Below are positions 1 to 4,755 of a stretch of DNA of 6,193 nucleotides, piece after piece. The DNA is taken from NCBI GenBank assembly GCA_937862675.1, contig CALMEC010000348.1, positions 1-6,193 of the forward strand, given 5' to 3'. A program made the position numbers and the translations under genes. This DNA is from an uncultured Actinomycetes bacterium. Its GTDB lineage: Bacteria > Actinomycetota > Thermoleophilia > Miltoncostaeales > Miltoncostaeaceae. The notes under the pieces were generated by a model, which saw only the letters and a program-made list of their open reading frames with translations, made no database searches and had not been told where the DNA came from. Each line of letters starts with the position of its first letter. The first letter of the stretch is position 1.

Positions 1-1
1 C

Positions 2-316
2 GTCAATCTCGGCTTCCGAGATGTCGCGGCGCTGATCGAGGTGATCGTCGACGGCATGCGGCTGGGGCTGGAGCCGGGCGACGCGCAACTGCTGACCCGC
101 TATCAGCGCTGGCGCAGCCTCGACTCCTTCATGGTTAGCTTCGCAACAGACGGCCTGACGCGTTTGTTCGGCATCCCCGGCCAATCCGCCAATGCGGTTC
201 GCCGACTCGGCCTGTCGGCGGTTCAGCGCGCGCCTGTCCTGAAAAGGCGTTTTATCGCCGAAGCGCGGGGCGAATCAGGGGCTCTGCCCAAGCTGCTCGC
301 TGGGCTGACCGTCTGA
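2..316 (+). CDS. UbiH/UbiF-type FAD-dependent ubiquinone-biosynthesis hydroxylase, C-terminal fragment
   Basis: Only the last 104 residues are present; the frame is open to the left edge and ends at TGA 314-316. It begins with VNLGFRDVAAL, the conserved FAD-contacting segment (usually preceded by GQG) near the C-terminus of UbiH/COQ6-type aromatic hydroxylases. The helices YQRWRSLD, TDGLTRLFGIPG and the tail RFIAEARGESGALPKLL are, from knowledge of the family, very like Sphingomonadales/alphaproteobacterial UbiH. The enzyme hydroxylates the ring of ubiquinone precursors at the membrane using FAD and NAD(P)H. Roughly 300 N-terminal residues lie outside the window. Actinobacteria normally use menaquinone and are not expected to carry this gene, and its codons (gtt, aat, aag, gca) are less GC-biased than those to the right. 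It probably belongs to another organism joined here. The exact member (UbiH, UbiF, UbiM) cannot be told from the tail. Confidence 0.85.
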   Translation, partial: VNLGFRDVAALIEVIVDGMRLGLEPGDAQLLTRYQRWRSLDSFMVSFATDGLTRLFGIPGQSANAVRRLGLSAVQRAPVLKRRFIAEARGESGALPKLLAGLTV

Positions 317-349
317 TCACAGTCGCTCAAGCAGCCGCTCGACCGGCTC

Positions 350-736
350 GTGCGTGCCGAGGGCGGCATGACCCGTGTCCAGTACGAGGTTCTCGGGGCA
401 CTCACGGCCGCCGGACGCCCCGTCGAGCCCCTCGAGATCGCCCGGCGGCTGGAACTCGGCTCCGGGCATCTCACCGCCGTGCTGGACGGCCTCGAACGGG
501 GCGGTCTCGTCACCCGCCGCCGGCACGACGTGGACGGACGCCGCCGCCTTGTGGAACCCACGGACGACGGGCGGCGACGACTGGACTGGCTGCGCACGGT
601 CATCGGTGCCGCTGAGCGTCGCGTGCTCGACACCGCCCTGGGACCGGACGAACAGGCCCGGCTGGTCGACCTGCTGGCACGTCTGCGCACGGCCATCGCG
701 GGGGACACTCCGCCCCCGATGCGCCCCGGCCCCTGA
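350..736 (+). CDS. MarR-family winged-helix transcriptional regulator, 5'-truncated
   Basis: This is a DNA-binding regulator of the MarR type, normally a dimer that represses nearby or its own genes and is released by small ligands. From the GTG at 350 it gives 128 residues. MTRVQYEVLGAL (7-18) is the helix before the HTH, PLEIARRLELGSGHLTAVLDGLERGGLV (27-54) the winged HTH, and DVDGRRRLVEPTDDG (60-74) the wing with its DxDGRR signature; the C-terminal dimer helix follows. MarR proteins are usually 140-160 residues. Here the first dimerisation helix is incomplete, yet the same frame continues sensibly upstream to the ubiH stop codon (S-Q-S-L-K-Q-P-L-D-R-L from 317). GTG 350 is therefore probably an internal codon and the true start was lost at the join near 316-322; ATG 368 is a second, weaker candidate. 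The regulated gene is unknown. smpB follows after a 95-bp gap with its own likely promoter. Confidence 0.82.
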   Translation: MRAEGGMTRVQYEVLGALTAAGRPVEPLEIARRLELGSGHLTAVLDGLERGGLVTRRRHDVDGRRRLVEPTDDGRRRLDWLRTVIGAAERRVLDTALGPDEQARLVDLLARLRTAIAGDTPPPMRPGP

Positions 737-788
737 CACGGCGCCGCCGGGGACCATCCGCGCCGCGGAGATCATGGGCCGCCGGACG

Positions 789-829
789 GTCCACGGGCCT
801 GTGTCCACGCGGTCGCTAACCTGTCCACG
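789..829 (+). repeat. Three direct copies of GTCCACG upstream of smpB
   Basis: GTCCACG occurs at 789-795, 803-809 and 823-829, flanking and following the putative -10 box. The spacings are 14 and 20 bases. They may be binding sites for a regulator, or chance in GC-rich DNA. The third copy lies between the -10 box and the start codon. Confidence 0.4.
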
Positions 830-831
830 CC
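817..831 (+). promoter_or_regulatory. Putative -10 box of smpB, leaderless or near-leaderless start
   Basis: TAACCT at 817-822 fits the actinobacterial -10 pattern TANNNT and lies nine bases before the smpB ATG at 832. Transcription would begin about 829-832, at or just before the start codon, and no Shine-Dalgarno sequence is visible. No good -35 box is seen. Leaderless mRNAs are common in actinobacteria, so the arrangement is plausible but unproven. Confidence 0.45.
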
Positions 832-1317
832 ATGGCCGCGAAGAAGAACGACCGACGGGAGCGCGAGCGCGACGTCGCCCAGAACCGCAAGGCGTTCCAC
901 GAGTTCGAGATCGTGGATCGCTTCGAGGCCGGCATGGCGCTCATGGGCACGGAGGTGAAGGGGCTGCGTGAGCGGGGGGCCAGCATCCGCGACGCGTACG
1001 CACAGGTGCGCCGCGGCGAGGTCTACCTGGTCGGGCTCCACATCCCGGAGCACGTCAACTCCCGGTTCGGTCACGAGCCGACCCGCACGCGCAAACTGCT
1101 CCTCCACCGCCGCGAGATCGAGAAGATCGACGAGGCCATCTCGGAGAAGGGACTGTCGCTCATCCCGCTCCGCGTGTACTTCTCGGACCGCGGACGTGCC
1201 AAGGTCGAGTTGGGGCTCGGTCGCGGCAAGCGCCTCTACGACAAACGCCGCACGATCGCGGAGCGGGATGCCAGGCGCGATGCGGAGCGCGCCATGAAGG
1301 CCGCCAGTCGCCGATAG
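832..1317 (+). CDS. smpB: SsrA (tmRNA)-binding protein SmpB
   Basis: SmpB binds the tRNA-like part of tmRNA and delivers it to stalled ribosomes, so that the unfinished protein is tagged for proteolysis and the ribosome is released; it is cytoplasmic. The 161-residue length is typical. All hallmark blocks are present in order: NRKAFHEFEI (18-27), GTEVKGLRE (39-47), GEVYLVGLHIPEH (62-74), HEPTRTRKLLLHRREI (81-96), KGLSLIPLRVYF (106-117) and KVELGLGRGKRLYDKR (124-139). A strongly basic C-terminal tail (140-161) follows, which in this family becomes helical in the decoding centre and mRNA channel. ATG 832 gives the expected short basic N-terminus MAAKKNDRR. There is no Shine-Dalgarno site; a TAACCT box nine bases upstream suggests a leaderless mRNA. 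A strong hairpin follows the gene. No ssrA gene is visible nearby, although it is often close to smpB in other genomes. Confidence 0.98.
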   Translation: MAAKKNDRRERERDVAQNRKAFHEFEIVDRFEAGMALMGTEVKGLRERGASIRDAYAQVRRGEVYLVGLHIPEHVNSRFGHEPTRTRKLLLHRREIEKIDEAISEKGLSLIPLRVYFSDRGRAKVELGLGRGKRLYDKRRTIAERDARRDAERAMKAASRR

Positions 1318-1326
1318 GCGGGCCGG

Positions 1327-1367
1327 CCCTTCGCCGGAGTCGACCGACGCGCGACTCCGCCGAAGGG
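1327..1367 (+). terminator. Strong hairpin after smpB, likely transcription terminator
   Basis: Two 16-base arms, 1327-1342 (CCCTTCGCCGGAGTCG) and 1352-1367 (CGACTCCGCCGAAGGG), pair at 15 of 16 positions around a 9-base loop. The structure starts ten bases after the smpB stop. No U-tract follows, which is usual for actinobacterial terminators. It could also be a 3' stability element. Confidence 0.72.
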
Positions 1368-1391
1368 CGTCCATGAACCCCTGAATCGGCC

Positions 1392-1469
1392 GCGACCGCC
1401 GAACGCGTGCATGACGGACCGGCCGCCCGTCCCTGCGGTGCCCCATGCTCGCGGGACGCCGGCGGTCGC
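1392..1469 (+). repeat. Nested inverted repeats in the gap between smpB and the first membrane gene
   Basis: A perfect 10-base pair of arms, GCGACCGCCG (1392-1401) and CGGCGGTCGC (1460-1469), encloses GCATG (1409-1413)/CATGC (1444-1448), which in turn encloses GACGG/CCGTC (1413-1417/1427-1431; one base is shared with the GCATG arm, so the two inner stems cannot both form in full). The gap 1318-1522 otherwise holds only the smpB hairpin and the start region of the next gene. This could be a folded 5' leader, or chance pairing in GC-rich sequence. Confidence 0.35.
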
Positions 1470-1522
1470 ACCGGGATCGTCACGGGGGTCAGCGGAGAGG
1501 CATATCTGCCGATGGTCACGTC

Positions 1523-1996
1523 GTGGTCATCCGTGAGATCTATGACCAGACCACGACCGGCGACCGGCTGTCCGTCGTCGGTGCCCTCGCCCTCCTCGGG
1601 TCGCTGGCCATGACCTGGTACCACGTGAACCTGTCCGATCCCCAGTTGGGGCTCGATCCACGGGTCGTGTCCTTCTTCGAGAAAGCGACGAAGATCGGGC
1701 CGTTCGAGGCTCTCGCCTACCTGGACTGGGTGTTCCTGGGCATCGGGGTGGCCGTCATCGTCGTGGTGATCGGAATGGCCGTCGGCGCGATCGACGAATC
1801 GTTCCGCAAGCTCATGGAGAGCGCCGGATCGGTGACCGCCCTCACGATCATCTATCGACTGGTCGACCGTCCGGGGCCCCGCTCCCTGGTCGCCCTGGAC
1901 ACCGGGATCTGGGTCGCGTTGATCGGCGCGGTCCTCATCTCCGCCGGAGGCATGGTCAACCGCCGCCGCCAGGAGTATTCGCTCAGCACGTCGTGA
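1523..1996 (+). CDS. Four-helix membrane protein of unknown function (tandem paralog A)
   Basis: I do not recognise the family. GTG 1523 gives 157 residues; the frame is open further upstream to 1445, but that part is Arg/His-rich and reads like non-coding sequence. Four hydrophobic segments are visible: about 16-33 (LSVVGALALLGSLAMTWY), 66-88, 100-113 (weak) and 127-144. Short charged turns separate them, and the C-terminus is basic (NRRRQE). A loop of about 33 residues after helix 1, with Asp, Lys and Glu, is probably extracytoplasmic. GGAGAGG at 1494-1500 is a Shine-Dalgarno-like sequence but lies 22 bases before GTG 1523, so the start remains uncertain. The protein is clearly related to the next gene: both share GDR(L/V)S, a Trp-Tyr pair at the end of helix 1, a long hydrophobic helix 2 ending (G)xxDxS(F/Y)R, and helix 3 ending (R/A)xxxRP. 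No enzyme or transporter motif is seen. Confidence 0.7.
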   Translation: MVIREIYDQTTTGDRLSVVGALALLGSLAMTWYHVNLSDPQLGLDPRVVSFFEKATKIGPFEALAYLDWVFLGIGVAVIVVVIGMAVGAIDESFRKLMESAGSVTALTIIYRLVDRPGPRSLVALDTGIWVALIGAVLISAGGMVNRRRQEYSLSTS

Positions 1997-2004
1997 CGCC
2001 CCAT

Positions 2005-2026
2005 CCGGCACGGTGAACACCGCCGG
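2005..2026 (+). terminator. Possible small terminator hairpin after membrane gene A
   Basis: CCGG-(CA)-CGGT and ACCG-CCGG can form an 8-bp stem with a 2-base bulge and a GAAC tetraloop, eight bases after the stop at 1996. No U-tract follows. The remainder of the 150-bp gap holds a short palindrome, GCGTCCGACGC (2058-2068), and a weak -10-like TATCGT (2108-2113) ahead of the next gene. Confidence 0.4.
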
Positions 2027-2146
2027 ACGATGAGATGCCGCCGGCAACCGGTGCGTGGCGTCCGACGCGGGACACCGGGTCAGGCCTCCACGCCGCCCGG
2101 CCGTCACTATCGTTGACGCAGTCGTCGTCATCGTCCCGAGGGATCC

Positions 2147-2608
2147 ATGCGCACACGAATCGGCTGGGGAGACCGGGTCTCCCTCGCGGGCGCGGTACTG
2201 CTCATCGTCTCGCTGTTCCTGCACTGGTACCGGCTGTCCGGCGCCCAGGTCTCCGTCTCGGCGACGGCGTTCCAGGCGCTCTCGGTCGTCGACGTCGTCC
2301 TGCTGGCGATCGGCGTGCTCGCCATCGTGCTGGTCCTCGCCGTGGCGGCCGGCCGCCTCGATGCCTCCTATCGCCGGACCGTGCTCGGCGGGGGTGTCGT
2401 CGCCGCGGCGCTCGTGGTGTTCGCCATCGCCCGCCCCCCGGGTGACATGAGTGCATACCCGCAGGAGATCCGTGCGGGCGTCAGCGTCACCTTCGGCGCC
2501 GTGGTGGCACTGATCGCGAGCGTGGCCATCCTCGCCGGGCAGATCACGGGGACGGGGCGAAGGGCGTCGGGCACGAGGAGCCGGCCCGACGACGACACGT
2601 CAGTCTGA
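2147..2608 (+). CDS. Four-helix membrane protein of unknown function (tandem paralog B)
   Basis: This is a 153-residue protein of an unrecognised family. It starts at ATG 2147, preceded by a GAGGGA Shine-Dalgarno site (2138-2143) at a short spacing of three bases. Hydrophobic segments lie at about 11-28 (VSLAGAVLLIVSLFLHWY), 47-68, 79-95 and 112-132, followed by a hydrophilic tail rich in Arg, Ser and Asp (134-153). It resembles the upstream gene over its length: GDRVS before helix 1, a Trp-Tyr pair ending helix 1, a helix 2 followed by RLDASYR, and ARPP after helix 3. It differs in a shorter first loop and a longer tail. The two genes are 150 bp apart and most likely arose by tandem duplication. 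The 3' end runs nine bases into the converging lutC gene, and both stop codons lie in one palindrome. No catalytic motif is seen; a membrane role is all that can be inferred. Confidence 0.8.
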   Translation: MRTRIGWGDRVSLAGAVLLIVSLFLHWYRLSGAQVSVSATAFQALSVVDVVLLAIGVLAIVLVLAVAAGRLDASYRRTVLGGGVVAAALVVFAIARPPGDMSAYPQEIRAGVSVTFGAVVALIASVAILAGQITGTGRRASGTRSRPDDDTSV

Positions 2609-2612
2609 CGTG
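2596..2612. terminator. Perfect palindrome across two convergent stop codons, possible bidirectional terminator
   Basis: CACGTCAG-T-CTGACGTG is a perfect inverted repeat with 8-base arms and a 1-base centre. As RNA, either strand could fold into a 6-bp stem (CACGTC/GACGTG) with a 5-base loop. The plus-strand stop (2606-2608) and the lutC stop (2600-2602) both lie inside it. There is no U-tract, so terminator function is inferred from position. Confidence 0.5.
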
Positions 2613-3169
2613 GGAGACAGGGTCCCGTCCACCACCAGGACGTGCTCGGCGAGCGCCCCGTGCGCACCGTACGTCGTGATCTTCTCGATGTCCGACGTGC
2701 GGCTGGGGCCCGACACCAGCGACACGGCGGAGGGCGTCCCGGACGCGTAGACGCGCGTGAGAGCCTCGGCCAGGGTCGGCACCAGCCGCTCGGCCGGGAG
2801 GATCGAGAGGTGCCACCAGCCGACGGCGTCGAGCGATCGTCCGTGTGACGCGTCCGTCGCCAGCACGACCGTCCCGCGCTGGGCGACCGCGAGGGCCGGG
2901 ACCGTGACGGCGCAGGTGGCGGGGGCGCCGTCCAGTCCCAGGAGCGGGCGCCACGGCAGGTCGGTGGGCCAGACGATCACCTCGATCCCGGCGTCGCGCA
3001 GCGCGTCGGGGATCCCCCGGTCGTGGATCACGTCGTCGTCGGGCATGAGGGCGCGCTTCGCACCCCACCGCCGGAGGGTCGCGACCACGGCGTCCCCCAG
3101 CCCGTCGGGTGCGACGCGCTCACCCGTCGCCCGGCGTCGCTCCAGGGCGGCGAGGAAGGTGCCGATCAC
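2600..3169 (-). CDS. lutC: Lactate utilization protein C (LUD-domain protein LutC/YkgG)
   Basis: LutC is the third subunit of the LutABC iron-sulfur system, which oxidises L-lactate to pyruvate; it has no metal cluster itself. The 189-residue product is a single LUD domain. WGAKRALMPDD (35-45) is an early strand-turn block, VPALAVAQRGTVVLAT (90-105) corresponds to the family's A-x-T-G-T-V-V-L block, LSILPAERLVPTL (121-133) follows, and SGPSRTSDIEKITTYGAHG (153-171) is the hallmark C-terminal motif. GTG 3169 is chosen because it overlaps the lutB stop by four bases (GTGA) and no other sensible start exists. Translation is probably coupled to lutB, as no Shine-Dalgarno site is seen. Two oddities: the N-terminal helix (usually M-x-x-R-E-E-I-L-x-R-I) is missing, making it a short version, and the usual E-T of the A-E-T-G block is Q-R. 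It ends nine bases inside the converging membrane gene. Confidence 0.93.
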   Translation of the reverse strand: MIGTFLAALERRRATGERVAPDGLGDAVVATLRRWGAKRALMPDDDVIHDRGIPDALRDAGIEVIVWPTDLPWRPLLGLDGAPATCAVTVPALAVAQRGTVVLATDASHGRSLDAVGWWHLSILPAERLVPTLAEALTRVYASGTPSAVSLVSGPSRTSDIEKITTYGAHGALAEHVLVVDGTLSPTSD

Positions 3170-4554
3170 CGGGGCGGCCACTCGCTGGGGAGGTCGCGTA
3201 CCTCCGTCCACGCGCGGGCGGGTCCCGGCAGGCGCCGGATCCATCCGCGGCGCCCGAGCATCCGGATGCCGAGGCGGGACATGCGCACCCCCGTCCGGTA
3301 CAGGAGCGGGCGGCTCCAGAACACACTCCACAACCGCGCCATTCGCCGGCGCCGGCGCTTGGCGGGCGTGTCGGCGCGGGCGCGCAACCGGACCAGGAGA
3401 TCGTGGAGCGGGATCCCGACCGGGCAGGCGTCGTGGCATGCACCGCAGAGTGAGGACAGGAACGGCAGCTCGTTGGCCCGTTCGGATGTCGCGCCCTCGA
3501 GGAGGGGGGTGATGACCGCCCCGATGGGCCCGGAGTACGGCGAGTCGTATGTCTGGCCGCCGACCGTCCTCCACATGGGACATGAGTAGAGGCACGCGCC
3601 GCAGCGGATGCAGTGGAGCGCCTCCTCGAACGGCGAGCCGCGCAGCGCCAGACGGCCGCCGTCGACGATGACGAGGTGCAGCTCCTCGGGGCCGTCCGAC
3701 TCGCCGTCGCGGCGGGCACCCGACACCAGGTTGACGTACGTGGTCGCGTCGTCTCCGATCGCCGCCATCGGCAGGAGCTGGAGGATGTGCGCGGCCTCGT
3801 CCCAGTCGGCGACGATGCGCTCCGCCCCCATGACGGCCACGTGGATGCGGGGGAGGGCCGTGACGAGTCGTGCGTTGCCCTCGTTCTCCACGATGCAGAG
3901 CGTCCCGGTCTCTGCCACCGCCAGGTTGACGCCGCTCACCCCGATGTCCGCCGCGGCGAAGTCCTCACGCAGGCGGCGGCGCGCATAGGCGATCAGTGCC
4001 TCGCGGTCATCGGGGACGTCCTCGCCGCTCTCGCGCCGGAAGAGCTCGGCGATCTCGGTGCGGTTCATATGGACGGCCGGCGCGATGATGTGCGAGGGGC
4101 GCTCGTCCGCGAGCTGGAGGATCCACTCGCCGAGGTCCGTCTCGACCACGCGGACACCGGCCGCGTCGAGCGCCTCGTTGAGCTTGATCTCCTCGGTCGC
4201 CATCGACTTGGACTTGGCGACGACACGGGCTCCCTCGCGTCGCGCGAGACGGACGATGTACTCCGTCGCCTCGTCGCGCGTCGCCGCGCGCACGACGGTG
4301 CCGCCGTTGGCGATGACGCGCGCCTCGAGCGCGTCGAGGAGCTCCGGGAGCCGCCGGATGTTCTCACGGCGGATGACCCGGGCGCGGTCGCGCATGGCCG
4401 AGAAGCCCTGCTCGTCCTCCATCCGCTGCCGTCCCTTGGCCCAGCTGGCCGCCGACGAGGTGAGGTTGCCCCGCAGGACGGTGTCCGCGGTGGCGCGGGC
4501 CGAACGGGCCCGAAGGTCGGGGCCCTCTCCGTAGGTGACCGGGCGGTCGGTCAT
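3166..4554 (-). CDS. lutB: Lactate utilization protein B (LUD domain plus iron-sulfur domain, LutB)
   Basis: LutB is the iron-sulfur electron-transfer subunit of the LutABC lactate oxidation complex. The 462-residue length is normal for the family. Residues about 65-300 form the LUD domain, including ARVVAKSKSMATEEIKLNEAL (109-129, a family hallmark), GVSGVNLAVAETGTLCIVENEGN (205-227) and HVAVMGAERIV (238-248). The ferredoxin-like part follows, with cysteines 315, 318, 321 and 325 in CIRCGACLYSCP and 370, 373 and 377 in CGACHDACP; the VGGQTYDSPYSGPIGAV segment lies between them. The C-terminal helical domain ends in AWTEVRDLP, as in relatives. ATG 4554 gives the expected ~28-residue lead before LRGNL. 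It overlaps the stop of a 67-codon ORF by ATGA and has no Shine-Dalgarno site of its own. It is normally coupled directly to lutA, but here 196 bp separate them. The 3' end overlaps lutC by four bases. Confidence 0.97.
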   Translation of the reverse strand: MTDRPVTYGEGPDLRARSARATADTVLRGNLTSSAASWAKGRQRMEDEQGFSAMRDRARVIRRENIRRLPELLDALEARVIANGGTVVRAATRDEATEYIVRLARREGARVVAKSKSMATEEIKLNEALDAAGVRVVETDLGEWILQLADERPSHIIAPAVHMNRTEIAELFRRESGEDVPDDREALIAYARRRLREDFAAADIGVSGVNLAVAETGTLCIVENEGNARLVTALPRIHVAVMGAERIVADWDEAAHILQLLPMAAIGDDATTYVNLVSGARRDGESDGPEELHLVIVDGGRLALRGSPFEEALHCIRCGACLYSCPMWRTVGGQTYDSPYSGPIGAVITPLLEGATSERANELPFLSSLCGACHDACPVGIPLHDLLVRLRARADTPAKRRRRRMARLWSVFWSRPLLYRTGVRMSRLGIRMLGRRGWIRRLPGPARAWTEVRDLPSEWPPR

Positions 4555-4755
4555 CGGACGGTTGGTCCCGTGATGTCGTGGATGTGGGGTGCGTCACCGG
4601 TGGATGCCGCGCGGACAGTCCCCCCGGCCGCCCCGGCCGCCCCGGACGACCACCGGACACCGGGACGCGGGGTGGTGTCCTTCCCGATGCGTCCGGTGGC
4701 GCATCCGCGCCGCCGGGGGAATGCATCAGGTCGCGAGATCACGGAACCGGTCATC
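4548..4755 (-). repeat. 200-bp segment between lutA and lutB with 8-bp direct repeats and imperfect inverted repeats
   Basis: CGGTCATC (GATGACCG on the coding strand) occurs at 4548-4555 and 4748-4755, exactly 200 bases apart. Near the two ends lie inverted copies: GGTCCCGTGATGTCG (4564-4578) and the complement of GGTTCCGTGATCTCG (4734-4748), matching at 13 of 15 positions. The left repeat pair adjoins the direct repeat; the right one is eight bases inside it. Further pairs sit within: CCACCGGAC/GTCCGGTGG (4650-4658/4691-4699) and GGACACC/GGTGTCC (4655-4661/4674-4680). Direct repeats around inverted ends are the pattern left by a small non-autonomous insertion (MITE-like). A GAGGTG Shine-Dalgarno site at the lutA end sits eight bases before the ATG at 4754, as if it had once served lutB. 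Confidence 0.45.
4551..4754 (-). CDS. Possible 67-residue small ORF between lutA and lutB, ATGA-coupled at both ends
   Basis: ATG 4754 overlaps the lutA stop by four bases (ATGA), and the ORF's TGA (4553-4551) overlaps the lutB ATG in the same way. A GAGGTG Shine-Dalgarno site lies eight bases upstream of its start. The product begins MTGSVISRPDAF and contains a Gly/Ala-rich middle; no domain, signal peptide or membrane helix is seen, and I do not recognise it. Sixteen of its 67 sense codons end in A or T, against three of the first 30 in lutB, so the codon pattern looks weakly coding. It occupies the 200-bp segment with flanking repeats. The likeliest reading is an open frame in inserted DNA that passes ribosomes from lutA to lutB; a real small protein is possible. 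Confidence 0.3.
   Translation of the reverse strand: MTGSVISRPDAFPRRRGCATGRIGKDTTPRPGVRWSSGAAGAAGGTVRAASTGDAPHIHDITGPTVR

Noticed and set aside
1318..1522. A tmRNA (ssrA) gene after smpB
   Set aside because: The tRNA-like ends and a tag-coding frame ending in A-L-A-A were not found; only hairpins are present.
1160..2224. A 354-codon minus-strand frame across the end of smpB and the first membrane gene
   Set aside because: Its composition is low-complexity and it opposes smpB and a hydrophobic protein with a credible membrane pattern on the plus strand.
3042..3122. Repeated cgtcg/gcgtc words suggesting a repeat array
   Set aside because: They follow coding sequence of lutC with irregular spacing, as expected from GC-rich codons; no CRISPR-like regular repeat exists anywhere in the window.
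2600..3595. Longer version of lutC starting inside lutB
   Set aside because: The part above 3169 is the shadow of the LutB C-terminus in another frame; LUD homology begins only after GTG 3169.
4611..4652. Tandem CCGGCCGCC-type units as a regulatory repeat
   Set aside because: Only two units, in a GC-rich segment without any conserved partner; better treated as part of the 200-bp inserted segment.
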